A stretch of DNA of 64,000 bases from Rhabdophis nuchalis (Eukaryota > Chordata > Lepidosauria > Squamata > Natricidae). Positions within the stretch are counted from its first letter, which is position 1; each line of letters begins with the position of its first letter. The stretch lies in assembly GCA_039707465.1 (NCBI GenBank), contig CM077643.1:66776605-66840604 (forward strand), in the 5' to 3' direction. Of this stretch, positions 21,176 to 33,332 are shown piece after piece. Position numbers and translations under genes: made by a program. Below the pieces are notes generated by a model, which was given only the letters and a program-made list of their open reading frames with translations, was not told the origin of the DNA and made no database searches.

Positions 21176-21474
21176 TGTTAGATCAGACAAAGGATTCCGA
21201 CTCAGGCATGGTCAAAACAACAGGAACGTTTATTCACACTATTTACAACACACACAAGATTCAACTGGCAAGGTTTCTTCTCTGGCAACCTCTTATATAG
21301 AGTTACCAGGCAGGAAACTCCTAGCAATGCAATTGCAACATTGTAACTCCTTTCCAGACAGATTCCAGACAGCTTGTCTCTGTTAATCACTGCAGCTGCT
21401 GGCTCAGCTCCGGAATGCGGTGACTCATAGGTTACCAGACGAGCTGTCTGGGACATAGGCTTGGGGACTCAACA
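21176..21474 (-). repeat. Gypsy 3' LTR
   Basis: Plus strand TGTTAGATCAGAC to GGGGACTCAACA. By eye it is identical over its whole length to 23632-23930. TTATATAG at about 21292-21299 (CTATATAA on the minus strand) is a candidate TATA box. Confidence 0.93.
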
Positions 21475-23537
21475 CTCCTTCCCCCATAGTCAGTGCGCAT
21501 GTGTCTAGGTTCTCTGTCCAACACAGTACATGCGCACGCGTAGTCGTTCAGATAGGCGGGGCGGTGTCGGGTCCGCCCTGACCGCCTTAGTTCTTGAGGA
21601 GGCTCCTCCCTGTGGGACACGGAGCCTTCGCCTACGTCATCGCGGCCTGCCCTCGGAGGTGGAGTCGCCGTAGGCGGCAATGGCGACCCTAGCAAGTCCG
21701 GGTGAGGGGGCGTGGCGACCGGGCTTGAGGTAGTTGGCATTTGCTGGCGAGTATTATTCTGGTAGGGTGGTTCCTCGATGGGCGAGGCCCCCAGCTGAGA
21801 GTCAGATTGGGCTGTGAGGTCCTGGCGGTCTCCCCGTGCTGTTCCCGCCAATACGAAATCTGGACCGGCTAGGGACTCCGGGGTTCCAAACAACTGCTCG
21901 GCTTGAGCAGAGAACAACGGCCCAACGGGGGCCAACGGGCAGGAACGGCCTGGCGTGGTGACTGCTGTTTCGGGCAGGCGGCGCCTCAGTTGATCCAGGT
22001 GGCGCCGCCACTCGGATCCATCCTGAAGGCCGACTCTGTAAGAACAGGGTCCGGTTACGTCCAAAATGGTTGCGGCAATCCATCGCGGCTCCCCTGAAAA
22101 GTTCCTTGCCCAAACCAGGTCCCCAATTTCAAATAAACGAGGAGTGGGAATCTGCAGGTTGCCCCTCTGCAACCCGTCGTAATCGGGGTGCAGTCTGTCC
22201 AGAGTGGTCCGCAAGCGTCGGCCCATCAAGAGCTCCGCGGGGCTTTTCCCTGTGGCTGGGCAAGGTGTGACATGCTGTCCCAAAAGGTACGCGGCCACCC
22301 TTGCCTGCCAGTCCCCTTTATCCAAACGGGCCAAGGCTTCCTTGGCTGAGCGCACGGCTCGTTCCGCGCGTCCATTAGACGCCGGGTGATAAGGGGCGAC
22401 CGGCGCGTGGCGGATCTCTTGGGTGGCCAGAAAGTCCAAGAAGGTGGAGGATTGAAATTGGGGTCCGTTGTCGGACACAACGACGTCCGGCAACCCGTGG
22501 GTCGCGAACAGACGGCGCAAGGCACGCACCGTGCTCTCCGCTGTGGTGGAAGCCATGAGAATCACCTCCACCCAGCGTGAGAACGCATCCACCACCACGA
22601 GGAAATTCTGGCCATGGAAGGGACCCGCGAAATCCAAGTGGAGCCTGGACCATGGGCACCTGGGGGCGTCCCACTCCCTCGGCGGGGAGACCGGCGGGGC
22701 CGGCCGGGACGATTGGCAGGAGGAGCAGGCGGCCACCCATTCCGCCACTTCAGCGTCCATGCCGGGCCACCAGACATAGCTCCGGGCCAATGCCTTCATA
22801 CGGACGATGCCTGGGTGGTTGGCATGGAGCGACTGAAGAACCATGTGCCGGAGAGGGGAAGGGACGATGACCCGATCTCCCCAACACAAGCACCCGCAAT
22901 GGAGCGAGAGCTCCAGCTGGCGTGACTTGTAAGGCCGAAAGTTTTCAGCCACACTGCCCGAAGGCCAGCCCCTCAGCACCCATCGGCAGACCTGGGCGAG
23001 GACGGGGTCTGCGCGGGTGTGAGCGGCAACGGCGGAAGAGGACAGGGGCAAGTCCGACTCCGCGACCATCAGGACAGTTTTTGAAAGCAAGCGGCGCTTT
23101 AGGCGGATGTCTCTTACGCCGCATACAAACTGCTCCAGTAGGGATTCCTCCAGGAAGCCAGCAGGGAACTCGCAGGGGATTGCGGTCGCTCTCAATTTCT
23201 GCAGGAACTCGGCTACCGACTGTTGCGGCTGTTGCACACATTGCCTGAATGCATAGCGATGCGCTATGCGGGAAGGCGCCGGCGCGTAGTGTGCTCTCAG
23301 GCGGCCCAGGAGATCGTCCCACGGCACTTCGTGCACCGCTGCGGGTGCTGCTATGGTTCGGGCGGTAGCAAACAATTCAGGGCCGCCGCACTGGAGGAAT
23401 AGGCTCAGCTTCCTGGTAGGCGCGAGTTCGCCGTAGTCGCTGGCTATCAAGAAGCACTCGAACCGGGCTAAGAAGGAAGCCCATTGTTCCTTCATCGGGT
23501 CGAACGGTGCAAACGGAGGCATTGTCGCCGTAGCCAT
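21432..23537 (-). CDS. Gag-integrase fusion polyprotein of gypsy element
   Basis: Residues 1-153 are a gag/capsid-like domain (PFDPMKEQWASFLARFECFL, then SVAEFLQKLRATA). At about 154 the frame jumps to the segment that normally links RNase H to integrase (LMVAESDLPLS). The integrase zinc domain has His238, His241, Cys271 and Cys274. The catalytic triad is Asp302 (LDFAGPF), Asp356 (SDNGPQF) and Glu392 (NGRAER), with D-35-E spacing. A GPY/F-like module lies at 486-500 and a Pro-rich tail follows. No stop or frameshift interrupts it. In an autonomous relative about 2.5-3 kb coding for protease, RT and RNase H should lie between residues 153 and 155, so this is a deletion product that stayed in frame. 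The start at 23537 follows the primer site by 73 bp and fits the gag start. The last codons run into the LTR (stop near 21432). Confidence 0.88.
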   Translation of the reverse strand: MATATMPPFAPFDPMKEQWASFLARFECFLIASDYGELAPTRKLSLFLQCGGPELFATARTIAAPAAVHEVPWDDLLGRLRAHYAPAPSRIAHRYAFRQCVQQPQQSVAEFLQKLRATAIPCEFPAGFLEESLLEQFVCGVRDIRLKRRLLSKTVLMVAESDLPLSSSAVAAHTRADPVLAQVCRWVLRGWPSGSVAENFRPYKSRQLELSLHCGCLCWGDRVIVPSPLRHMVLQSLHANHPGIVRMKALARSYVWWPGMDAEVAEWVAACSSCQSSRPAPPVSPPREWDAPRCPWSRLHLDFAGPFHGQNFLVVVDAFSRWVEVILMASTTAESTVRALRRLFATHGLPDVVVSDNGPQFQSSTFLDFLATQEIRHAPVAPYHPASNGRAERAVRSAKEALARLDKGDWQARVAAYLLGQHVTPCPATGKSPAELLMGRRLRTTLDRLHPDYDGLQRGNLQIPTPRLFEIGDLVWARNFSGEPRWIAATILDVTGPCSYRVGLQDGSEWRRHLDQLRRRLPETAVTTPGRSCPLAPVGPLFSAQAEQLFGTPESLAGPDFVLAGTARGDRQDLTAQSDSQLGASPIEEPPYQNNTRQQMPTTSSPVATPPHPDLLGSPLPPTATPPPRAGRDDVGEGSVSHREEPPQELRRSGRTRHRPAYLNDYACACTVLDREPRHMRTDYGGRSVESPSLCPRQLVW
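21475..21487 (-). other. Gypsy polypurine tract
   Basis: Minus strand ATGGGGGAAGGAG directly abuts the 3' LTR, the expected place for plus-strand priming. Confidence 0.82.
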
Positions 23538-23610
23538 GGTGAGGCTGTGCGTCGCGCTGCGCTCTGTTGTTGAAGTATTCGTTACCCGTTGCGTTCTAAG
23601 GCCACGGCCT

Positions 23611-23630
23611 GAATCCCACCTTCGTCGCCA
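23611..23630 (-). other. Gypsy primer-binding site, tRNA-Ser-like
   Basis: One base inside the 5' LTR the plus strand reads GAATCCCACCTTCGTCGCCA, that is a tRNA 3' end with CCA. The sequence fits a serine tRNA (GCT type) from memory. Confidence 0.7.
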
Positions 23631-23631
23631 G

Positions 23632-23930
23632 TGTTAGATCAGACAAAGGATTCCGACTCAGGCATGGTCAAAACAACAGGAACGTTTATTCACACTATTT
23701 ACAACACACACAAGATTCAACTGGCAAGGTTTCTTCTCTGGCAACCTCTTATATAGAGTTACCAGGCAGGAAACTCCTAGCAATGCAATTGCAACATTGT
23801 AACTCCTTTCCAGACAGATTCCAGACAGCTTGTCTCTGTTAATCACTGCAGCTGCTGGCTCAGCTCCGGAATGCGGTGACTCATAGGTTACCAGACGAGC
23901 TGTCTGGGACATAGGCTTGGGGACTCAACA
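23632..23930 (-). repeat. Gypsy 5' LTR
   Basis: Identical to the LTR at 21176-21474, which means insertion too recent for substitutions to have accumulated or later gene conversion. Confidence 0.93.
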
Positions 23931-23935
23931 GTAGG

Positions 23936-24040
23936 TGTGAGCCTAAATGGATTCCAGAGGATGATAGAGGACAGGAAGGCCTGGAGGAGCATTGTCCATG
24001 GGGGTTGCGACACGACTTCGCAACTAACAACACCAACAAT
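23936..24040 (+). mobile_element. BovB/RTE 3' end after gypsy insertion
   Basis: Continues the fragment ending at 21175: AGGACAGGAAGGCCTGGAGG, GTCCATGGGGGTTGCGACAC, ending in AACAACACCAACAA. A second, more decayed BovB tail lies at 50375-50505. Confidence 0.85.
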
Positions 24041-25427
24041 TGCTATGGATGTCCAGCCTATTTCAAAGCTTCAAGGTTGTGATAAACAGCACTAAACCAT
24101 AAGTATTGGAGGACAAGCTTTATGAACTTGAATGAAATTACTATTTATTATAGTCTGTTTTCACTCTGGAATTTTACACCAATAAGTAACCTGTGCTGAT
24201 GGTGCTATCGATAACCTGAAATGCTTTTCAATATGAAAGGAGTATGCCTCTGCTTTCATATAGCTTATTTTTGGCAGTAAGGATAAATGTTTCTCTTTCA
24301 GTTACTTATTCCACTGGATTCCTCTATGAATAAATGTTTGAGAGGCCCTGAGATAGTACAAGTAATGGGCGACAGTTAAGCTTCCTTTTTCCTTTATTGT
24401 TTCAATTGAAATACTGTCTGCAACATACTGCTATTGGAGGCAGCCAATATTGTGCTGTTAGATTTGACAAAAGCCTTTTTTTAAAAACAGATGTTTTGGT
24501 AGAAGAGCAGCTTAAAGGATGTGAAGAAAAAGCCTGCTACAGAAGCTGAAATACGTGTCAATAGAAGTAATGCACAAGGACATTTGCAAGAGGACATTGC
24601 ATGTATAAGGCTTGGCACTTTCACAACAAAAACAAGCTTGTTTTGCATTACTCATATACAGCCAAAAATAGGAACAAATAGCAAGCACACATTCCTGACT
24701 GAATGCTTCAGGATCAGAAATTCACATGAGAAAGTCTTCATTGTACATGAGATGGGAGATAAGCTTCTTCCCTGTTCTCAACATGACTCCTAATAAACAC
24801 TCATCACAAGTCCCAGATCCACCATTATGCAGCCTGGAGATAATTAGCTCAGGCAGCACTCCCATATTTGCAGCAAAGGAACCATTTTGTCATATGCTTC
24901 AAGTGTATCATTTCTTGGTACAGTCCATTCAAAGAGAAAAATCTAAATGTGTCAATGCACAGACTTATTCATTAAACTGTAGCAATCATGATTTTCCAGG
25001 GGTTCAGAATATGTACATTACCGTTTTTAAAATCAAACTTTGGGTAGTTTATATTATGGTATATTGTTGACAAGTCACAAATTGTTCTGGCCCGTAAGAT
25101 AGGTCTATGGATAATTTGTGTTGTTTCCCATTGCACTTTTCCTATTACAATCTGACCTCTGTTCCAGGTTTCATGCTGAAATACATTTAGCCACTACGGT
25201 AGGTGATTAAAAAAAATAAAAATACAAAAGGTAGGACGAATGTGGCTCTCTTAACTAAGTGGAAAACTGTTCATAGTTTGAGAAAAATCCTGCAGCAAAA
25301 GTGTTCAAAGTATGTGACATTGCTCCATGCATAAATAGTCATTTTAAGTATAACGATCCTCTTATTCATAAATAAACAGTGGGGAAAAAGTTATTTCTAA
25401 TCATGCCCTTTGCACAGTCACCCATGC
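24041..25427. other. No recognised feature
   Basis: Unique-looking DNA with two short overlapping open frames at 24521-25070. These have no recognisable domain. Confidence 0.4.
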
Positions 25428-26041
<614 letters not shown>

Positions 26042-28088
26042 AGATTCTGGTACAGAATCTGAATTTCACAAAGAGATAGCAGCATCGACAACACCACCAG
26101 CATAATAGCAGACAACTTTTTTTTTTTTTCTGAACCAAGACAGAAACATAAAAATCGAGTAGCTGGTAGGCAGAATGCTCCAGAGGAGTGAGAAACCTGG
26201 TTTTCTGCCAGTCATTTTTGGGAGTGTGTGTGTGTGTACTTTCCATGAATCCCATGGCAATCCCTTCTCATTCATTTATAATGGGTGTAGCTGAAACAAT
26301 CCAATTTCTGAATTCAAAATGCCTGGGCATGTTGGTGGCTTTGTCGTGTCTTAATACCACTCCTCTGTGTTTTGAAGATAAAGTAGCTGCCTGCCATATG
26401 CTTGGGGGAAGAAATGAGATGAAACACTTGTATCTGAAATTTGCAGTTATGACACCCCCTTTTATCCACTTAGCATGCACATCCATTCCAATAAAGACAT
26501 AATCAACGCAGTTTACTGTCAAAAAGAAAATCAGAACAAAGGAAGAGCAGAGCAATGGAAATTAATGCCACTCCTAACAGAAAAACAAGCCTGGTGGCAA
26601 TGAACATGCCTTATTACCCAGCCTCTGTTCCTGAGACTGACATAAATAAAACAAGATGGATGTTTTTGCAATTGCTTTTGGAAATACAATTAATAGTAGT
26701 GGTTAACTAATGACTTAATTGGCTAATAGGTGTAAAAAGAAGGCTGATTCTTCCTTAGGCTTAAGATATTACAAGATGAGAGTGTGGTTAACACTGATGA
26801 GAACAAACAAACAAACAAACAAAAAGGGAAAATGTAGGGAAAATTTTCTTTAGCAAACCTGTATTCAGTTTTAACACTCCATTAGACAATCTGTGTCCCA
26901 TTGGATCATTGTTTTCAGATATTTCCTTACTTAAACAACAAAAAAGAATGGCCACCGATGGACAAGAAAGACAGGGGTGTTTCCTGCCAGTTTCCTCACC
27001 GAGTTTTCCTGACTTTGTTCAAGCCTACATAAAAAGTGGTCTATCTTTTCAGACAACTTTCGAATACATTTTTAATATGCAAGTTAGCTTCATATCTTGT
27101 AACCACATCTCTCTAACAAAATGCTGTTGACTCTATGTGTTTGAACCAATATTCTACAATTTTATGAACTATTTTCTTAATGCATATTCTTTTTGTTGTT
27201 GTTGTCCAAAGCTACATGTGATAAAATAGTCCATATATCTATGCAAAACCTCATTTCTGTTCATTTCCTGAATTCGCAGTGTAAAATTGATAAATCCTTA
27301 TCAAAATGTGATCTGAACAAACTTCTTTCTTTTCCTTAGACTCTACCTGCCTTGTTCCCTCTCTAGAGTTTAGAAACACAGGCAAGCAAGCAATATATCT
27401 ATCAATTGTATGAGTCAAAAGTGGAAGTCTTCAGGGAGGAAAATGTAGCAAGAAAACATTTTCAAGAGTGGATCATTAGGTATACGAGGGGCATAGCTCT
27501 TCTACCCAAAAGGAAAACAAAATGCTTACAGTTCCAAATCTCAGTCCCACTAAAACATAAACCTCACATCATCACAAGAGGATCGAGTTTCTGAGATTGA
27601 AAAGGCTGGGGAGTTTTAAAACTACATTTTATATCTCCATAGGTAGTTTAGGTTTGTACCTATAGTAGTGCTTTGGGAGAATGTTGCCTTACGCATGCAT
27701 CTTTCCAAGGCACACAAATTTCTCTGCAGTGCTTTATGTTCAGAAAGAAGAGATCTGGGTCCCGTTTGGACTGCTCCCCTTTTAGCACTTGAGAATTTGA
27801 GATGTCTTTCTAAAATGAATGGAAGTAGCCTACTGTGGAAAACTGAGAAACAGCCTGTGAGTGTGTGAGATGATACTCACAATATAAGTGAGTATCTCTG
27901 TCTCTGCGTAAGTGTTTTGCAGGGCACATTTTTAGGCCCTCAGGTATGACTCTCAAAAAATGGCAGATGGCAGTGCTTAGCTGATCTTGCATGATCTCAA
28001 AATGGCTTAACCAAGGTTTTTTTTCCTGGTATTTCTGCTTAACTTGATCTCATGCAACAAGGTGAGGAAAGAACTCTGATTTTGGTGG
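26042..28088. other. No recognised gene
   Basis: The first about 70 bp may belong to an element whose (GAT)n tail forms the ATC block on the minus strand. The rest is unique-looking with a small (AAAC)n tract near 26804-26821. Confidence 0.4.
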
Positions 28089-30389
28089 GATTTAACTAAG
28101 GTGACCAGATTTTAAAATTGGTAAAGAGGGACACCATTGACCGGGGGGGGGGGGGTGTCCAATTTTTTTAGAACCTATTCTGTAGGTGTGGCCTGTTTTG
28201 TGGGAGTGGCTTGGCAGTCATGTGACCAGGTGGGAGTGGTTTGGTGGTCGTGTGACCAGGTGGGTGTGGCCAACTTGGAAAATGTGGTGAAACTCACTTA
28301 ACAACACTCTTGCTTCGCAACCAAACTTTTGGCCTCAATTGTGGTCATAAGTTCCCTTCCTTCCTTCCTTCCTTCCTTCCTTCCTTCCTTCCTTCCTTCC
28401 TTCCTTCCTTCCTTCCTTCCTTCCTTCTCTCTCTCCATTTTTCTTTTTTTCTTTCTTTCTTTTGTCTCTGTCCCACTTTCTTTTTCTTCCTTCCTTCCTT
28501 TCTCTTTCCTTCTTTCTTCCTCTCTTTCTCTTTCTCTCTCTTTTTTCTCATTCTCCCTCCATTCCTTCCTTCCTTCCTTCCTTTCTTGTGTGTATCTCCC
28601 TCCCTCCCTCCCTTCCTTCCTTCCTTCCTTCCTTCTTTCCTTCCTTCCTTCCTTCCTTCCTCTCTTATTTTCTCTCTTTTTCTCTCTCACACACATCCAA
28701 TTATATTCGTAGATATATTCTATGAACTAAAACCAATAAATCCTACTGTATTTCCACAAAAATAACACCCTGTCTTATATTTTTTGAATCCCGAAATAAG
28801 CATTTGGTGTTATTTTCAGGGAGGTTTTACTATTTTGGGGCGCAGCTTGCGGGTGGCAGGTGGGAAGGGGAAGACACAAGAGAACATTTAGACATAGTGA
28901 ATGTGGACTTTGGCTAAGTTTCAAATTGTTTGTAATAGTCCCCTTAGTAAAATTAGACAATGTAGATTAGGTAGCACAGTTGGCTGAGAAACCACACCCA
29001 CAGTACTTGTTAATGGCCATCATTCAGCATTTCTATCAGTGACTTTGATGAGATAGTTCAGAAGTTGCTTATCAAGTCTATAAATATTTTCTCTTTGCAG
29101 GAGAAAGAATATTTTTAAACTCTAAAGAGATTTGGGTAATGATTGAAATAAGTAGAATTTAACCAGAAGAAATATAGACCCCTACATCTGGGTAGGAAAA
29201 ATAAAAAGCAAAAACAAGGAATGAGACTTGGCTTGGCCAAGAAGGTCATGTTTGCTCAGTAGAGATGATGTAAATCCTGCAGTGAGTAGGAAGTTAAACT
29301 GCATTACTCCCAGCTCTGATTTGAAGACCAAGATAACGTATTACCTGACTTCCAGCTCAGTCAATGCTCTGTCTTGCTTCTCCCATGCCCCACCCCGCCC
29401 CACATGCCACCCCCAAGTTGCATCCATAAAGGGGGTGAGGGGCAGGAAGCCCTGCCGTGCCCGGCAAGGGGGGGGGGAAAGAAGAAACGGCAAGAATCGT
29501 GGCTGCTTTTGCAGCTGATTGAGGCTGCAAAAGCAGCAGGAGGCCCCATGCGCCTCACGCCCTCTTCAAGAACAGTCTTACCTCAATCAGTTGCCAAGAG
29601 CTTGGCCTCAATTGAGGCTCCCTGGGCTGCAGCCTGCAGCCTGCAGCCTGGTGCTTGACAGGGTCGGGGGGGGAAGCCCCTTTATGCAGACCACCTTTCT
29701 TTCAAGTGGACAGGAAGCTCCCTCCTACCATGCAGCCGGCTGGTTGAGAATCAGGCAGTCGTGGGAATTTGAGGGACCTCTCCCCCCACTCTCGCGACCT
29801 TCCTCCTGCGGCCTGGGAGCTTCAAGCAAGTTAACGGGGAAGGGCAGGGAAGGAAAAGTGGCAGTGTGGTTCCCTGCAGCTGCTGGGGCAGGAAAGGAGC
29901 GCTTTGGCAGGGCTTCTGTAGCGCCCAAGGACCGCCACGCGATGGAGGTTGCTGAGGCGGCTGCTGCTGAGACGACAGGCAGGAAGAGGAGGCTAAGGGG
30001 ATGGCGCCAGACTCCCTCCTCAGGGAACCATCCTCCACAGTGTCCTGGTGGTGGAGCGCCGTCCTCGGGGCTGCTTCCATGCCTCGTCCCTCGTTTCAAG
30101 GCTCCGGCTGCCTGCCTCACACACGCGCGCGCGCGCGCACACACACACACACACACTGCTCCATCCCGCATGGCCCCTGCCTTGCCCTCTTCGTTGTGGG
30201 GCAAGCCCAGACTCCCGCCCTTTTTTGTGTGGGGAGGGTCACCCCGACTCACCCTCACTTCTCTCTGCCTGCAACCATCTCTTGCCAGCCTGGCGGGATT
30301 TTTTTGAAATGCCGCGGGACGCGGGACAAATTCTTAAAAAGCGTGATTGTCCCGCCAGAAGCGGGACGTCTGGTCACCTTAGATTTAAC
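28089..30389. mobile_element. 2.3-kb non-coding hAT-type element
   Basis: The element spans 28097-30381, with ends TAAGGTGACCAGA and TCTGGTCACCTTA and a perfect 8-bp duplication GATTTAAC at 28089-28096 and 30382-30389. Inside lie a poly-G run (28143-28154) and a body like the CAGTGGTGGG MITE (28158-28350). Polypyrimidine tracts (28355-28690), a decayed TATTTTCAGGGA-type MITE piece (28741-28830) and a GC-rich stretch with (CG)n and (CA)n (29340-30310) follow. Near the right end GCGGGACGCGGGACAAATT repeats occur. I see no transposase. Confidence 0.82.
28361..28680 (+). repeat. (CCTT)n polypyrimidine tract inside hAT-type element
   Basis: Pure CCTT at about 28356-28427, then mixed CTTT/CCTT/CCCT to 28680. 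It follows TCAATTGTGGTCATAAG as in the related MITE copies. Confidence 0.95.
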
Positions 30390-30711
30390 CCCAGATTTAT
30401 AGATACAGGAATGCCAGTTTATACGTATGTTGATGATATTTTCTTTCTTTCTTTCTTTTTTTTGAGAAAAAACAGTATCTTAATATTATCAGGTAAGCAA
30501 ACCAATAACCACCACGTGCTTTTGGATTACAGCTCCACACTCTCTTTGTGATAGAAGTGGAGTCTTGGAATTATGAAAGTTTTTATTTAGTGCATTTAAT
30601 TTTTTAGCTTTGTTTATAATTTCCATAGCAACAATGCCAACAAATAATTTATGTTCTCTCAGTGGACTAAAAATAGCTGGCTTTTTTCCCTGCTTTTTTT
30701 TAAAAAAAGGC
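30390..30711. other. No recognised feature
   Basis: AT-rich; nothing recognised. Confidence 0.4.
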
Positions 30712-30826
30712 TTTGAATCTTGACTCAAGTCCATGGAGTTTTCTTGGCGACATTTTCAGAAATGGTTGCATTGCTATTTTCCCAGGGCTAAAAACAAATG
30801 ATTGGCTTCTATGCCTAAGTAGGAAT
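30712..30826 (-). mobile_element. tRNA-derived SINE relic
   Basis: Pieces TCAAGTCCATGGAGTTTTCT and TTTTCCCAGGGCTAAAAAC match the body of the SINE relics at 43574-43752 and 56146-56304. The tRNA-like head is lost. Confidence 0.5.
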
Positions 30827-30858
30827 AGATATTGTGTTTCCCTATTCAATGCTTTAAC

Positions 30859-31007
30859 TAGTGGGTCAATATTTCCCAATCTCAGTAATTTAAAATGTGT
30901 TTACTTCAGTTCCCAGAATTCCCCGCCTAGCTAGTTGGCTACAGAATTCTGTGAGTTGAAGTCCATACATCTTAAAGTTGCTAAGTTTGAAAAACATTGC
31001 AGTAGAT
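30859..31007. mobile_element. Old copy of palindromic hAT MITE
   Basis: 30867-30999 aligns to the 135-bp palindrome family (TTCAGTTCCCAGAATTCCCC, GTGAGTTGAAGTCCATA) with many substitutions. The flanks TAGTGGGT and CAGTAGAT match at 5 of 8 positions. Confidence 0.78.
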
Positions 31008-32894
31008 CAAACTTTTGCCAGATACTAATCATTAAAATGCCACAGTAAAGGTGCTTTTTATCAGTCACAATACAGGAAAAACATACCAATCTACATATCA
31101 TTTGCATCTGTTAATTTACATGTATGCAAGCAAGAAATAATTACTGTAATTTAAACAGAACTACAGTTCAATTAATCACAGTGGAAGATTTAGCCCAGCG
31201 ACCTGAATGCCTGCTCACACTACATTTTAGAAGCTGTTAAAGATTACCGTTGAAATTCCTGCATAGCATGTCATTATTTTAGTTCAGTCATTATTCTAAA
31301 ATTAATCATCTTCATATCTACAGGTAGCTAGTACAGTATAGTCTCATTTTTAAAAGAAATATTTATGATATTTACACTGGTATATCTTTGCAGTTCCAAG
31401 ACTATATGCTCTGACCACATATAGAAAGTAAGAAAAATAAGCAAATATGTGCAAGCAGATTTCTATAGAAGGGTTGTTTTATTGTTTTATCTGCTAATAA
31501 ATGGAAGTTTATTGGATGACAGTTATTCCATATAATTTACCTTTTGTTTTCTGCATTTGTCCAATTTAAGATAATTATTCCTTTGTGCGGCAGAAGATGA
31601 TAAATTGGCATATTGGATTCCCTTCTAGCATAATACTAGCTTTATTATTAAATAAACTAGTATTAAACATTAATAATCAATGTTTTAAAATTGAATTCAA
31701 ATGTTAATGCATGGCAATCTGATATACATGCATAAATACATGTTGTAATTTTTTTAAAGTGACTGCACTGAAATGGTTCGTTAAGGTTTTTAAAAAATGA
31801 TTCTTGTCAGTTGAAGCTGAGCAGGATAAATTACCTGGGAAAAACCCATTATGACTTTTCTTAGCACTTTAAAAATTGTACTTGACATTTATTTCTAATA
31901 ACCAATATAACATGATAGGATGGAAAGTGTTCAGGTCTGCCATAAAGTAGCAAACACCTTCACTTAATTATACTCTCCTATTTTCTCATGCCTTTAATTC
32001 AAGAATTTAATCACCTTTAATAATGTGTTCAGCACCTTGTGTCAGAAGGTGGGAGCTTACTTTTGACCCTAGCCACACTGGAATGCAAGACATCCAGAGG
32101 AGTGTGACTGGTTTTAACATTTCAAATTATATGTTAAAACAAATTGCATACAATTTGAATGAATAAGAAGAGTGTCAGGCATAATAGAAAGTCTGGTATC
32201 CTTTTTGTGCCCAGTTTAGACAAGGTATGGGCATTATTCTTACGTTCTGAAAATTGCAACTGACTGAGAGCTTATTGGTCATAGATTATAATGCTAGAAG
32301 GTAAATGGGATAAGCCTGGAATAAAAAGGAAATTAACTAGGCAATTCAGATAAGGCTATTTGCCCCAGTAGAGTAAGAAATACAGGAGGAATAGAAGTCA
32401 CTGTATCCTTAAACCTCCTTTTTGGGTCACCAGGCCAGCTTGATGTTTAAAAATTGTGAATAATTATTCTTCTCCTCCTCCTCCTCTTCCTCCTGCTCCT
32501 CCTCCTCCTCTTCCTCCTCCTTGAAGCTGGAATACTGTATTGCAAAAGTCAACAAATAGCTTCATATTTATTTGTACCAATGCTATAAAGTTCCCTTTAA
32601 AATGGCAGCTAGCATTCTGCAGGGCAAAATTTCATTCTGTGAGAATTTGGTTACATCACCATATATGACAATACGGGAACTGCTTTGCGAGTATATCAGT
32701 CATATATTTTCAAAATTCCACATGGGTGCCTGGATCTAAATAGTTACCTATTCTTGAACTGAAATAGTTGAGCGAGTGTTCAACCCTTAGGGCTGCCAGG
32801 TGTGGATCAGGGGCTGATATGGACATATATAAAATCACCTATATATGCACTTTCACATGTATACATATTTCTTCATCCATTTCAGTTATTCACT
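31008..32894. other. No recognised gene
   Basis: Unique-looking AT-rich DNA with an imperfect (CTC)n tract at 32469-32521. Confidence 0.4.
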
Positions 32895-33332
32895 AGATGA
32901 TTATTATATTATGATATATTCATAAATGATTTAGAAGTGGGATAGAAGGGGAACTCATCAAATTTGCAGATGACACCAAGCTGGTGGGAATAGTCAATAT
33001 GCCAGAAGATAGGCTCAAGATCCAGAAGAATCTCAACAAATTTGAACAGTGGGTCCTGTCCAACAAAATGAAATTCAATGGTGAGAAAAGTAAGATTTTC
33101 CACTTAGGCAAGGAGAAACAAATGCATAGGTATAAAATAGGTATATCTGCCTAAATAGTTGTATCTGTGAGAAGGATCTAAGAGTCTTAGTGATGATTAC
33201 TTAAAAATGAACCAGCAGTGTACTGTGTTTGCTAAAAAACGTCAATAGCATCCTAAGCTGCATTAACAGAAGGATAGAATCAAGATCACATGAAGTGTTT
33301 ATAATGGCCTGGTAAGACTACGCTTGGAATAT

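Larger units (their letters stand above)
21171..23935 (-). mobile_element. Young internally deleted Ty3/gypsy element
   Basis: A 2,755-bp element (21176-23930) with two identical 299-bp LTRs and a 5-bp target duplication GTAGG at 21171-21175 and 23931-23935. The internal region holds one 701-codon frame that joins gag directly to integrase. Protease, reverse transcriptase and RNase H are absent. Primer-binding site and polypurine tract are intact, so the RNA could still be reverse-transcribed by a helper. It sits inside a BovB fragment. Confidence 0.92.

Noticed and set aside
21903..23248. Several open frames on the plus strand across the gypsy coding region
   Set aside because: They are antisense shadows of the GC-rich gag-integrase frame on the minus strand.
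24521..25070. Two overlapping frames (90 and 114 codons)
   Set aside because: No start context, domain or splice signals that I can support as a host exon.
29519..30307. 262-codon open frame in GC-rich DNA
   Set aside because: GC-rich sequence lowers stop frequency. The peptide is low-complexity in parts, includes translated (CG)n and (CA)n, and shows no domain. It lies inside a transposon.
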